A DNA stretch of 64,000 nucleotides. It comes from Paragordius varius. Taxonomy: Eukaryota; Nematomorpha. The number at the start of each line of letters is the position of its first letter. Position 1 is the stretch's first letter. Made by a program: the position numbers and the translations under genes. Location: assembly GCA_964247055.1 (NCBI GenBank), contig OZ176054.1, forward strand, positions 4,464,001 through 4,528,000. The letters run 5' to 3'. Positions 10,690-23,800 of the stretch are shown in pieces. Under the pieces are notes generated by a model, which had not been told where the DNA came from, did no database searches, and worked only from the letters and a program-made list of their open reading frames with translations.

Positions 10690-13600
10690 TGCCCCATATC
10701 GAAAAATCGCAAAATTTCACATTATGCTAAATAATTTTTTTTAAGTAAAAGCTAAAAGCATCCATCCAAAAAACTGCTATCAAAATATATGATAACTAAA
10801 TTTAAAACCAAAACATAATTTTAATAAAATTTAAAATTCTAGATGTGGGTTCCAAAATTATTAACCTCCCTAAATGGGCAAGATTCTTAAAATAAACGAA
10901 AATGCCAGTGATAAAATGTCTTATTAATTACGCCATCTTATGAATAAAAAATTTTTTTTAAGAAAGCAACCTTATTTTTTATTAAAATTTTGATGAACTG
11001 TGTTTCACGGTATAAACGATGGTTAAAACATACATACACTTTCTCATATATATAGCTGAACTTTCTATCAGAGAATTTCAATTAAAACATTTGTTCGCTT
11101 AATTTATATTAAGTGGGTTTTCCCAAAAAAATAAATTAAAAGATGAACAAATGATTTCATTAAGGATGTAATAGATATATTAAGCTTTATCCTATACAAA
11201 AAAGTGTTTTTTAATGTCTCAATATAACTATGCTTCAAGATAAAATACTGTTTATCAAATTTCAACATATCATACATTTTTAAAAATATTTTTTGATGTC
11301 ATAATCTAGCATATATTTAATATTCATATCCTGAGCGTTTTTGAGTTTATTATAGAGAATTGCCCCATGAGAGGGGGCAGTTTGAGGTTTTGGAGCTCAC
11401 ATCAAAAAATTATAATTTTATATTTTTTGAATTGAAGAACTTAGATCTTACCTAAATTTTTTGATCATATTTTAAGTTTTCAAATTTCACGATTTTTTAA
11501 ATATGGTGGTTACCACCAAAATATTTTTCCTTAACTCTTGGGCACAAAATCAAAAGCACCCTAATAACATGAAGCATTTTTTTATGAGAAAATATATGCT
11601 TTGTCAAGATGTTTTTTGTGTGCATGTATGTAGGTGCAACGAATATTGCTAAGCCCTTTTTGATTTACACATGTGTTTAGCACATTCATGTATAATAACA
11701 TTTTTCTATTGTTTTGAGCACGATGACTTGAATTTTCCCCCAGATCCTAAATTAATAAACAAACTGCTGTTTTGAAAGTTGTTTCGGCAACTAAATTATC
11801 AAACCCTCTTCTTCTCCATTAGATAATAAAACTCAGAATTTTGACAATTAACTTCGAGAGTTTCAAATTCATATAGATCCAAAGCACGCTTGAAACAAAC
11901 AGCTGATAATATCATTAATTAACATTGTGAATTTATATTAAAACTTTTCCACAGTTAATTTAACTACGTCCAAAATCAAATGGCATAAAAAATCCGGATA
12001 TATATTAAATCTGAGAAACTATATCAAGATTATCATGGTGCTTTTGGTTTTAGGAGTGATATAAGAAAGTGATACACACTATAAATGGCAGAAATTGCGC
12101 CCATTTTTTTAACACACAATTACTTATTGGGTTAGTTTTTATGCCTCAAAGCGATATGAAATTTGAATATTTTAAAAAGTATTTAAGGTATTAAGCCGAA
12201 TTTAAAATATCCTTTCTTTAGTGTTTCGACGCATACACAAAAATTTTTTGTTTTCAGTATTTTCACTATTTTTTTTAAATCTCTATTGCAACAGGCAAAT
12301 TAATGTATATTTATGGTTAAAAATGTAATTAACAATAAAGCATTCACACTAATTTTAACCAGCAAAAACTTGTTATATTTTGATATAAAAACCAGCTGTT
12401 TGTTTCAATGTTTTGGAGCTGTCTCAATTTTAACACTTCAATATAACGTATACATTTGTATCCTTTGATTCAAATTGGGGTAGTTAGATACCTCATGTTT
12501 GTTTAAAATTAAATATTAAAAAAATGGAATAAATTTAAATCATGGCAAAAGTTTGCACTTATAAAACATTAACAAACCGAAAGATTAAAAAATATATTCA
12601 AAAAATACTTAGTATTACTTATTGAGAGGTAAAACCCAAAGGTAAAAATTTAGAAAACATGACAGGTGTGCAAAAAATTTAAGATTAATGCATAACATAC
12701 TATTTTTTCTGTTTATATTAATGTTATATGTGATTTTAATAAAAAGTAAGAATAATTTTAAGCTTTCAATCAAATAAACACTTTATTTTGAAAAATGTAA
12801 AATAAAAATGGCGTCCAAGTTTTCCAAAAATAAATTTTATTTAGATATTTTGGCTTATATATAATTTATTATAGAAGCATAAATTTAAATTAGAACCGTT
12901 ACTTTCAGTAGTTTTTTTTTAAATATCAACTTAAATATTGCCTGGGGTATTTACATATCGCAATTTGAATCGAAGTGTATCACAATACTGTAAAAATTAT
13001 AAGCTTTTTATCTAATACATGAGACAATGTTTAATAATTTTTTACAACTTAAACCGTAGAATTTACATAATTGAGCTCCTGCATATAAAACTACCCCTAA
13101 AAATAAACAAGGACAAAAAGCGAAAAGGAAATGAAATGTTAATAAAAAATTCAGTGAAAGATAATTTATTTCAAAAAATGCACTGAAATATTGCATTTAA
13201 AAAGCAAAATATTATTAAGTAAGTTTAATAAGGCTCAGCAAAATTTGGTTAAGCGTGTATCATGGTATTTTAAAACATGGTGGTAAAGGTAAAAAAACTT
13301 CATATTTGAAAAGCACTTTTTAATAATTCGATAATACTGAACATGTCTACCACGTCAATTCTATAATAAATATGTATTTAACTTTTAAATCACTTTTTTC
13401 AAAATCATTACTTTATAACTTAAATTTTTCGGCAAATAAGGCTTAATTAAGGTGTAATAGAATGGTTCAGCCCCATTGATTTATCTAAAAAAAGTAATTT
13501 TATAAAATCTAAAAGGGCTTTTATACCGTTTATTTATGCTTCAAAATACTTAAAACGCATCCCCAATGTTATAAATTAAATTTTTAAGCAAAATAAAGAA

Positions 13601-13806
13601 AATTTGCCCAATTCAGACAGGATTAATTAAGGTCTTTGTCATCCCAGATCTATTAGAATATGTACCCCTTAAATTTGTCAAAATATATAATTAATTTGAT
13701 TATTGCTCAATACGATTTTATTAGTTTAATATTTTGGAGGAGTTAACGACAACAATTCGTTACCGTTTGTATTAAATGTTCGTCTGCTCTCATTAAAACA
13801 CATGAA
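10690..13806. other. long AT-rich intergenic region with old repeat pieces
   Basis: I find no gene here. The part 12780-12890 matches, in opposite orientation, 55565-55690 (shared GTAAAATAAAAATGGC and TTTTATTTAGATATTTTGGC), so at least that part is an interspersed repeat. The last 200 bases before 13807 probably hold the TDP-43 promoter, but no box can be assigned with confidence. Confidence 0.5.
12780..12890 (+). repeat. old dispersed repeat, copy A
   Basis: Shares about 100 bases with the reverse complement of 55565-55690, including AAATTTTATTTAGATATTTTGGC and AGAAGYATAAATTTAA. A more distant relative lies at 54570-54660. Class unknown. Confidence 0.55.
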
Positions 13807-16800
13807 ATGGAGCATTATATTAAGGTTGCCGACGATAACGGGGAAATTATTGAAATTCCCACTGATAATATTGAAAATATATCACTAGCCACGTTACGTT
13901 CGCAATTCAAGGGTGCTACTGGACTAAAGTATCAGGGTCCTAACGGTTTTTGGCGTGCTCTTCGTGTTGAAAATGATGATATAATACCTCCAAAGTGTTT
14001 AAAGAACTGGCCTGATATAATATTCTATGTTGTTAGAGCTAAAGGTATATATTGTTTAATTTTAAGAAAATAAACGGAAAATTGATGAAAATGGTTACCA
14101 GGAAGATACAAATAAAATTGTTAAGCGTTTGATCCCTAAAAAATGCAGCGATTTGATTGTCTTGGGGTTAAATCCTTTGACTACTCCTGAATCTCTCAGA
14201 AAAGCTTTTGCTCCATACGGAAATTTAGTTTTAGCCGAGGTATAAAAATATTTTATATAATTAGGTCAAAAAAGATTTAAAAACTGGAAAATCCAAAGGA
14301 TACGGTTTTATAAAGTTTCAGCAGTATGAAGCCCAATTAAAAGTATTAATGAAGAAAATACAGATTGATGGACGCATGTGCGCAGTAAAGCTACCAGATT
14401 CAAAGGTAAGAAATCGCTTTATATTTGACAATATAATTTTGTCTGTAAATTTGACAGGGTCAAGTTTCCTTGTTCATGCAGTTATATTTATTTTTATTAG
14501 TTAAATTATAATAACACTAGACAACATATTATAACTTTTCTGACATTCTTGTAAATTTAAAATTTATTTTTTTAGAGTACATAAATAGTATATCTGATAA
14601 AAAATTGGTCTAACACCTAAGAATTAATTTTATTAAGGATAATTTTTGGCCCCAATTTAACATTAAATTTAAAATTTTTACAATTAATAGTTTTAATAGA
14701 GCAATGTATTTTACGTAATTCGAAAGATCGCACTGTATCTTTCGAATGGTAGTCTGTTATTTAAATCAATCTGATGTCGGGTTTATATGGTCAAAATTTT
14801 TAACCCTTACATATGTCAAAAATTTTTACAACTAATTTAAAAATCATATTATAAATATTAGGGTTAGAATTTTGAAAAATTTAAAAGAATATTGAAAAAA
14901 CTTTTGGTTTGCTTTTTTAATAAAAATTAATTTTATCAAAATTAATTTACCTAATGGATACTAAATGCATAGATATAACTATAAATTCATTAGATAATCG
15001 TTAAAAAAATTAAAATACCAACTTCGTTTTTTAATCTTTAAAATTTCGAAATTATAAGCCTCTTAAAGAAATTAAATTAATATTGATGAAAAGGTAATTT
15101 TTTTAAAAAAGAAAAAAATAGCTGTTTTGAATGTAAAAGCAATAAATAAGGGTTTTAATCAAAAAACTTTTTTCGTGGTATAATTTTTTGACATTCATTG
15201 CCATCCAGACAAATTTTGAGCTAAAAATTATTAATTAATAAAAACGCTCTCGCTTCGCGCGTTCGCTTCTTATTTCCAATATTAACTATCGATGTAGAAC
15301 TATTAGTATGCATTTTATAGAGTTTTTTATTACTTTTTCCAATGATATATTACAAATGACCGTTTGTTGTATATTTTTTAAAAAAACATTTTTAGTAAAA
15401 TTTCGATAAAGAGGACACATTATCAAAAAAATCAAATTATGCAAAATTCTAAGGTGGAATTATAATATTTCAGATTTACTGTTAAATAGTAAAAATCAGA
15501 AAATGCGAAAAACTCGAGTGGCAGAAAAATTTGTTGTCTAGTGTAATTTATCGTATTAAACAAAATTGTTTAGGGTGGTGCATCCGCAATAGTTGAATCC
15601 AAGATATTTATAGGAGGAGTGGACCATTCCATGTCTGCAGACGATATTCAAAAATTTTTTGAACGGAATTTCGATACAAAAGTTGTCGATGTATTTTTTG
15701 TTCCTACCAAAAATTATGCGTTTGTCACATTTTTGGATAGTGACATAGTTGATTCTTTGTACGGGGAATCGTTTGATATTAATGGGAAAACAATATTTTG
15801 CAGGCCAGCCGAACCACTTGACCATCAATCAAACCCAAACACTTTAACAGACACAAATAGTAAAAGTTTGGTATCTGGTAAAAAGCATACATTTACTGGA
15901 AATGATTATTTGAGTGCTACACCTTCCCTCAAAAAACCAAAGTCACAAAAATTTGATGAAACTCGAGTTTTGAAAGATAAAATATTGAAAACTGTTAAAA
16001 ATAAGCACCCAATCATTAATACCAATGAAAAAAGTTTTTCGCCTAGCTCTAAAGCTCGGGATCATTGTTTTTCTATCGGCAACCATTGCAATCAACAGGA
16101 TATTATTAATATGGGCAAAACTAATGATAGTTGTGGTAAATGTCATAATTTGATTGAAGAAATATTGGATGAAAACTCTAATGATAATTTATTGCCAATA
16201 AGTTTACGCGAACCCGAAACACTAAATACGTCATGCCCTGTACCAGCAGAAAAATTTAAAGGGGATCATCTTTTTGGTGACGATTTCGCAAAACTTGATT
16301 TACAGAATATGCAACTTATCAAAAATTACATGGACTCCAAAATGTTGATGGATCACCATTTTTCGAACATTTCCCTAAAAAGCGATACACATGGAACTTG
16401 CTCATCCTCTCTTTTCTCATACCCAATTGATTACTTAAAGCATGATTTGAATCTCAGATTAGATTTGAATGACACTTTAATAGACATGTACCATAAAAAT
16501 CTTCCTGTGACCACACCACAAAAAGCATTGTTTCCGCACGTTTCACCGTTTGGGATTAAGAGAACGAAACAACATGTGTTTCAGGAGGATCCTACATCAA
16601 CATTAAAACAGGTTTGTTAAAAGTTTTTTTTATTAACAAACTCGAATCATAATTGATTAAAGTCAATATTATTGGGTGAATTCGCATTTTAAGACACATA
16701 TTTCTCTAAACTCTTAAAATATATCTTTGGCGATTATATTTATCATATTAATACATTATTACTGTTCTGTGTAATCGATTGAAAATATGTTAAATAGATT

Positions 16801-17269
16801 TATTATAACTTTTAAAATTTAAATATTGTTGTTATTTTATTTTGTAAAAATATCCAAAATTTTATATTTCCAGCACCTTGATTGCGAATCGATTCAAGAA
16901 AAACCAGCCTCACCTGATACCACAACAGTTTGGGAAAAGGATGAAATTATAAAGGACTCACCTTGCCAAAGTTTTATGGACAATAAAAGTTTGAAAGACA
17001 AAACTTTAGAAGAAATACCACCAATGATTAATCCCACACCCAAAAAATTAAAAATATATCGTTCGAGAAGTGAAACAAATTGTTTGAAAATTTTAGCTCG
17101 CAAAACTCGTTCTAATTCTAATATTACACGATTTGACACGTTACCACAAAAGCTAAAATATTTTTGGAGTTATATTTATGTAAAGAAGAATAAAACAAAA
17201 CGTTCACAAAGCTCATTTTGTGAAAATTCCAATATACTTTCACATTACAAATCGAATATAAGCTTCTAA
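13807..17269 (+). CDS. TARDBP: TDP-43 (TARDBP/TBPH) homologue, 5 exons, 661 residues
   Basis: Nuclear RNA/DNA-binding protein that regulates splicing and mRNA stability. Exons: 13807-14044, 14067-14239, 14265-14405, 15574-16611, 16874-17269; all phases join cleanly. The N-terminal ubiquitin-like domain (1-80, opens MEHYIKVADDNGEIIEIP) is followed by a bipartite nuclear signal (KRK at 82-84, KR at 99-100), then RRM1 with RNP2 LIVLGL (109-114) and RNP1 KGYGFIKF (148-155), and RRM2 with RNP2 KIFIGGV (194-200) and RNP1 KNYAFVTF (230-237). Introns 1 and 2 are 22 and 25 nt. From about residue 272 the usual glycine-rich prion-like tail is absent; instead there are about 390 residues rich in Ser, Asn and Lys without recognisable domains. 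Human TDP-43 has 414 residues. Its stop lies 22 bp from that of the convergent next gene. The RRM part is certain; splice sites of exon 5 are the least sure. Confidence 0.92.
14406..15573 (+). other. intron 3 of the TDP-43 gene
   Basis: A 1.17-kb AT-rich intron (donor GTAAGA, acceptor TTTAG). A short GC-rich patch with CGCTTCGCGCGTTCGC lies at about 15252-15268. No nested gene is seen. Confidence 0.85.
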
Positions 17270-17291
17270 TACCTTTAGTTATTATTATTTA

Positions 17292-17888
17292 TTATTCTAA
17301 TAAATTAAATTTATCTAGTGAAAGTTTTATTTGATATTCCACATTTTCTTTGTACAAAACTTTATTCGGATCTTTCAAATTGCTTTTAGCTTTCCTGTTT
17401 AATTCTTGTGTTTTTTTACTTTCAATCATTTTTACTGTATCAATATTGTTTTCATACTGATCCAAAATGTCTTTTATAACAAATTTAAAGTTATTACGGT
17501 TAAATTTTGAAGCTTCGATTTTTGTATTGAATTCTTTTATTTTTTCTTGTGTTTTGTCATCAAACTCTTGTTCTACCACATAATTTTTCAAGTTTTCAAT
17601 CATTTGTGATATGGAATGAACCGAATTTATATTTAAGCGTAGCGATTTTAAACGAATATATTTATCTAAAGCTATCTTTTCATTTAACCGATTCTCGAGC
17701 ATTTTCATGTGATTTTTTAAAATGTTTTTTTGGTCATCAAGAATGCTTTTTTCTTTTAATAACTTTTCGTATCCCTCAATAATTATATCCAAATCCTTTT
17801 TTAACTTTGTTAAAGTTTTGGGTGTGTCTGCATTTTCATTGTGGTTGAAATTGGCATGCACTGAATCCTTAAGCTTCTTTTTTATCAT
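17292..17888 (-). CDS. uncharacterised coiled-coil protein, 198 residues
   Basis: A single uninterrupted frame starts at an ATG and is rich in Lys, Glu, Asn and Leu. Long stretches (about residues 25-75 and 95-165) have heptad-like Leu/Ile spacing expected of coiled coils. There is no signal peptide, membrane segment or motif I recognise. It could be a small centrosomal, kinetochore or tethering component, but that is only a guess from shape. It is intronless, unlike its neighbours. Its stop overlaps its own AATAAA on the minus strand (17288-17293), and the AATAAA available to TDP-43 (17299-17304) lies inside its last codons, so the two convergent genes share 3' sequence. Confidence 0.7.
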   Translation of the reverse strand: MIKKKLKDSVHANFNHNENADTPKTLTKLKKDLDIIIEGYEKLLKEKSILDDQKNILKNHMKMLENRLNEKIALDKYIRLKSLRLNINSVHSISQMIENLKNYVVEQEFDDKTQEKIKEFNTKIEASKFNRNNFKFVIKDILDQYENNIDTVKMIESKKTQELNRKAKSNLKDPNKVLYKENVEYQIKLSLDKFNLLE

Positions 17889-19284
17889 AATATACTATTG
17901 ATATAACATTATAAATTGTGACATATAAACACGCATTGATACAACAATCAAAATATGATATATTTGATGAGGGCTTATTTGGTTTTTTTTGAATCAAAAT
18001 CCGCCTATAACCTAATTAGGTTAGGTTGATCATCATACAGTTTCCTGATAGTATTAAAAAAGACATACTTTTAAAATTATAATCGTTTAAAGTTGAGCCC
18101 AATGGGTATAAAACCCTTATAATGAGCCAAAAATATTAATAAAAAAAGGCATTGAAAAACATCTGATCAAAACTGTTTTAATAACCAGTTTCAAGCAGTT
18201 TGATTTTTTTTGAACCGCTCAGGTTTTACGTATTTAAAATCCCTACCCTTCTTTAAACATGGAATGGTTGCAAAAAAGTTCAAAAGTATTGTTTTGATAA
18301 TAAGTTTTATAATTTTTACGAATTCGCATGTGTGCGAAAACACTTTAATTTTCAAATATAGAATGCAATCTATTTTTATGCCGTTATATCTACGTATAAT
18401 AGTTAATAAAAAATTATTTAACAATATTGTTGGCATCATTAAAATAATTTTCCCACACAAATTTATATAATATATTTAAATAATTATTGAATCCTTACTA
18501 AAGATAAAAAGGATTGGAAGGGGGTTTTAATAATCATTTTTGTGTATTGCACAGGGCCTAGCCCCGGCTTTATAGCCAAGTTTCACAATTAACCATAAAA
18601 ATATTACGTCGTTGGTAAAAAATTTTATAATGGATATAACTGAAAGATTTGTTTGTTCAATGTTTCAAAATCAAAAGCATTTTAAAACTATGCCCAAGAT
18701 GAAATTATTGCTGCATAAAGTGTATCACCTCTCTTGTAACCCTTTCGACAAATACTAATAATTTTTATATGTTTAAGGCGTTCCCTCTAAATAAACCTAC
18801 ACTGATTTGATTTCATTCAAATGACGTGGAGCAAAAAAATGCATAAACATCGTATTTTCCAATTTTAAATAATATTGCGTTTGTGGAAAATTAGAACAAA
18901 TAAGTAAAACCCAATCTTATCCCAACGCTATACAACCGATATTAAAATATTCAGAAGCATATGTATAAAACAGATGTTCGAAACAATCCAATCATATAAT
19001 CCGAAAGAGTTTAACGTTATAAAACCGTCCACACGCAATACAGATGAAGTCAAGAATTAGATAATCGAAATGAACAGGCTAAGATAGGGATATATACGTA
19101 AAGACCAAAGAAATTTAATAAACAATGCTGAATATGAGACTTCACAAGATACCCGTTTTTAAATTTGTGGAGGCATATTAATAGAAATGATAAGGAAAAA
19201 AAACAAATAAATGACAAGTATTTGTACGACAATATAACATAATTTATTTTCAGTAAAATATTTACAGCACTAAATGTTATAAAA
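17889..19284. other. intergenic, nothing recognised
   Basis: AT-rich region between the 5' end of the coiled-coil gene and the 3' end of DDB1. Short frames on opposite strands at 18190-18470 mirror each other and are not credible genes. A small palindrome AACCTAATTAGGTT lies at about 18008-18021. Confidence 0.5.
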
Positions 19285-20765
19285 TTAGTGCGTTCTAGCT
19301 AATTCCTCAATAAGTTTGTTCAAATCTTCCATAGTGATTTGACTAACTTTAAATGACTCCTCAAACTTGGAATCTTTTTCTTCTTCACCCTGTCTATCCG
19401 TTTTGGGATTTTTATTGTTTTCTAGCAAAAATATAATAAATTACGTATATAAGAATCCAGTTTGTCTTAAGATGGAGCTTTTATAAAAAATTAATTATTA
19501 TTGGTTTACCTAACAAAGTAGTTAGATAACAAAGTTAACTTCATTAATTCTATTAGTTTACAACCACTTAAAGTAATTTGAAATTAATATTGATAGTTAA
19601 ATTTATTTAATAATAATGATTGATGTGCTAATAAAATTTAGATTTTAAAAATGGTATAAAAACAATTTCAATGAGAAGAGATTAATCTTACCTTACTTAG
19701 CAAATTTAATATATCATATCTGGCTGAAAAAACAAAAATATTCTCCATATTAGGTACTTTTTAACATATATTTATAATAAAATAAACATAATATAAATGT
19801 CCAACTCTATTATATTCATTACAAACTAATATTTTTTTGATCATCGAAAGCAAATATTTTGAATATATTGTATAAAAATACCATAAAATGAAAAAATAAA
19901 ATACTATAAGAACAATTATTTAATATTTTGAATTATTATATAGTAAATTTATAGTTTTATAATAAAAACAATATTCCAAAATAAAATAAAAAATTTACAC
20001 ACCTGATGACTGATTGTCGCTATTAAACAAATATTTTGTGGTCAACAATGACTTCATTTCTTCCATCACCTTATTTTTTTCAGTTGATTCTAGGTCTAAA
20101 AACGTTTCGACCAAATCCCCATCAATAAAGCCATATGCTATATAAAAATATATACAAAAATAAATTTATATATGGTAGAAAAAATACGTAATTTATATTT
20201 ATTGATTGGTATATAAACTTAATTAAATAAAATTAGGATCGATTAACAAACGGTTTAATTTTAACCGTTTTATAACCAAACACTGGAAACGAAACCAATT
20301 ACAGTAAAATTTAAAAACAAAAGGTAAAACAAAAAGTAAAAGACCAGTATTTATAAGGAAAACATAGATATTTTTATTGTATGACCTAAAATTATTGTGA
20401 AATATATAATTGAGTGTATTACCAATTTACAAGGTTTAAATTAGTTTTGACAATTTTATGCTTTCTTAATCAATTACAGACTTAACCGGATAAAAGATCA
20501 CGTATAAATTTAATCACACATTATTTTTAAAAAAACTTAAAAATCATATAATCTATAAAAATCACACATTTTTCAGTTTTTTGTTCAGTGTAAAAGGCAC
20601 GAAACGTTTCCTGATCAATGCGTCCAAGGGAAGGGACAACTTTATTGATGGCCAGTTTAACGCATTCAAGCAAGTAATAAAGGGCAGGAGGTAGCTGGAA
20701 CATCAAATGTATCGAACCAGATATTGTGCCCATCAAAATAGGTTTACCTGTTGTATTATATTTTT

Positions 20766-20821
<56 letters not shown>

Positions 20822-23800
20822 ACATATTAAGTATTAAAAAATGTTCATTTATAAAAAAAAGGTCAATAATATTTTAAAACATTAAACCAATAAACTGAAA
20901 AAAGGGATATACCAAAGTTAAAATTAATGTTTATTATTTCTAAATTCGTATATAGAGTCTTATAAAAATATAGCAAAAAGATTACACATGGCATGATTGA
21001 ATCAATTGAACAAGAAAATCCTTAAAATTCCATAATTATTGTGAGGAAAAAAAGTTTAACAACAAAATCCCCACCTGTTTGCAATATGTTATCGCCGACT
21101 GTGTTCTTATTACTGATCAAAGAACCTTTTCTAAACACATTAACGAATTCGGCCAAATGGAAAAGCGCAACGCAAAACAAATGTTTTCGTTCATCATCTA
21201 AAAGACTCCCAGTGGTTGGTGTTGTAATTGTCTGATTCGAGGCATTATTTTGAGATGAATCGTTTTCTACATTTTCTAGTCATAAAACATATTTTTTTGC
21301 TAACAATTTGTAAAAAATATTTTTTCCAAAATAAGCTATAATTTAAAAAAACATGGAAAAGAAATATTTTACAATTAAATATAATGTTCGTATACTTTTT
21401 AAAGATAAATGCCAAAATTTTGGTTACATGCTGGAAATATTTAACTTGTTTTTTTTTCATCGTTATCAAAAAGATCAATTATTAGATAATAATAGATAAA
21501 ATAATATTTACTCTTGGAAACTGATTGCCGATATGATTTCGGGTCTCTAATCACTAAAAAAACACAATATTAATTAATATACTGTAATACATCTAAATCA
21601 TCTAAATTATGTCCGACATATTAAACTACATAACCCACAGTCATGGAAAATAAATCAGGCAAATACAAATATATATATTGAATAAGTTTATTTGATGTCA
21701 TAAAACACCGGATTAAACTGAAATCGGCGGCAAAACCGATATAAAAACGTCTCATTAAAAATAAATAAATAATAATTATTAAAAATCAAAACGTCTCATT
21801 AAAAATTAATAAATAATATTTAATAGGCCAAGTATCTAGAAATTTTTTAATATAAGATCTATCAAAAAATACAACTTTATAAAATTATAATCGATTTCAA
21901 GTAAGTTGGATAAACCAACTTAGCATGGGCCCCAAATTGTAAGGATGGAAGATAGCTCCGAAATAAAAATCATTTAATAAAAAAACATTTTAAACGGGAT
22001 ATCTGGGTTAATTAAGGTCGTCATGTTTGTATTATTCTGTATTTTGCTATGTCTATAAAACAAATTTTAGACGTATAAAACACAAAAAAATTATTGTCAC
22101 AATAAAATCAATAATTAAAATTTTTATGTTTCATTAAATTCAAATTCATAAAGTTTTTAAGTTAATATATGAATTTTTACTTATTTAAAACGGACATATG
22201 GTATTAATGCGAAAATAAAATAAACTATGATGCATTAGGGCAAGAATGCAATGAACTAACATATAAGCTTAATATAAAATTCATGAAAGGCAAACCATTT
22301 AATCCAATTAATATAATTTGTTTATTAGTAGCAAAAAATACTATTTATTGGATTTGCCAATCGTGATTTTATTGTTTGACTTGTGCTGCAAATATAGAGA
22401 TTGTAAGAATTTTCGGCTGCTAAATAGGTATCGGAATCAATAATTTCAACCGCACTCGTCCAAGCTGGATTATAATCTCTAAAATATATATTTATATAAA
22501 GTTATTTGCGACAAAAAAAATTCAAACTTAAAAAAAAGTTAACAATTTTAACTAATTATAATTATAACATGATTTATTTTTGTAAACATACCGTGCAATT
22601 TCCTCAAAACAACTTTCCATCGGTTTGTATTTTAAGAGGGTCAGTGATCTCATCAAATCTCCAATTAAAATGCAATCATTCATGGTTTTGAGATATAATG
22701 CCAGAATATTATTGAAATGAGAACAATCCAACCTAATACAGAATAATGTTGTTTAACATGAAGAAAACGGAAATAATTTACGCATTTGGCCATTAATCTT
22801 TAACCTTAAAGTTTAATTATGTGTAAAAACCCTTTATTATTTAAATATTTTCGTAAAAAATATGAATATAAACATAATTATCCTTTACTTTATTTTAATC
22901 ATTAGGGTATGTAAAATTCCATTATTGCTATCAGCAGTTATTCAATTAAAGTACTAAAAGGTACACATTTATTATAGATCATACATGAAAAATTTTGTAT
23001 TCCAATTTTCAAACAGTAATAAAATCTCCATACCGTAATTCCTTATATTCAGGGACCCATTCAAAAAGACGAACAGCACTGTTAAGTGAAACCAAGAGTT
23101 TAGGTGGATGCGGTTTTGCAGGAACATCCGTTGTGGATTTTTCCTTTTGTGGGCAAACACTATTTTTGTCATTTGTATTGTTGTCCAAAACAGTTGTATC
23201 ACATTTAGATGTGTCGTCAATTTGACTTTTTTGTAACAAGAAAGTTTCGTGTGATGGGAATTGGCACATGGAATAAGGAGCACCGAGGACCTCTTTATCC
23301 GATACTAGTATAAGTTTTCTAAAACATGTTAGAAGAGAGTAAAGTAGAAAAAAATATAGAAAGATTTACTGTTCCTACATTAATATTGAAGTTAATCATG
23401 ATCTTTCGAGTTGATGTAAAGTTAAGGCAGGACTTGAATTTCCCATATATCATTTAAAAAAGCTCTTAAGAAATGAATGTTTTTGCCATACATCTAAAAC
23501 TGGCCTTAACTGATAGTTAACAAACAATGCACCAAAAAAGGTATAAGTAAGACTTTTTTGGCCTCGTAAGATTCATGATTTATATATCAATGTGGCTATA
23601 ATTCAAAAATTCAAATATCGCCAAAAATATTTTTGTTCAAATTCAATTCAGTCAAATTACCCACATCGTTATCTTATACTCATACATATAGCTAAAACCA
23701 ATTAAATGAAAAGTTCAACCATAAAACTTTAAATCGATTATTGTTAAAATTAATTTTATCATATTATAGCCAAATTTATCGTTAATGTATAGGTAAATAT

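Noticed and set aside
18008-18030. Short TTAGG-like repeat as a telomeric remnant
   Set aside because: Only two units are present, within a small palindrome; chance is enough.
18190-18470. Overlapping open frames on both strands
   Set aside because: They mirror each other, have no similarity to anything I know, and are hydrophobic/AT-codon artefacts.
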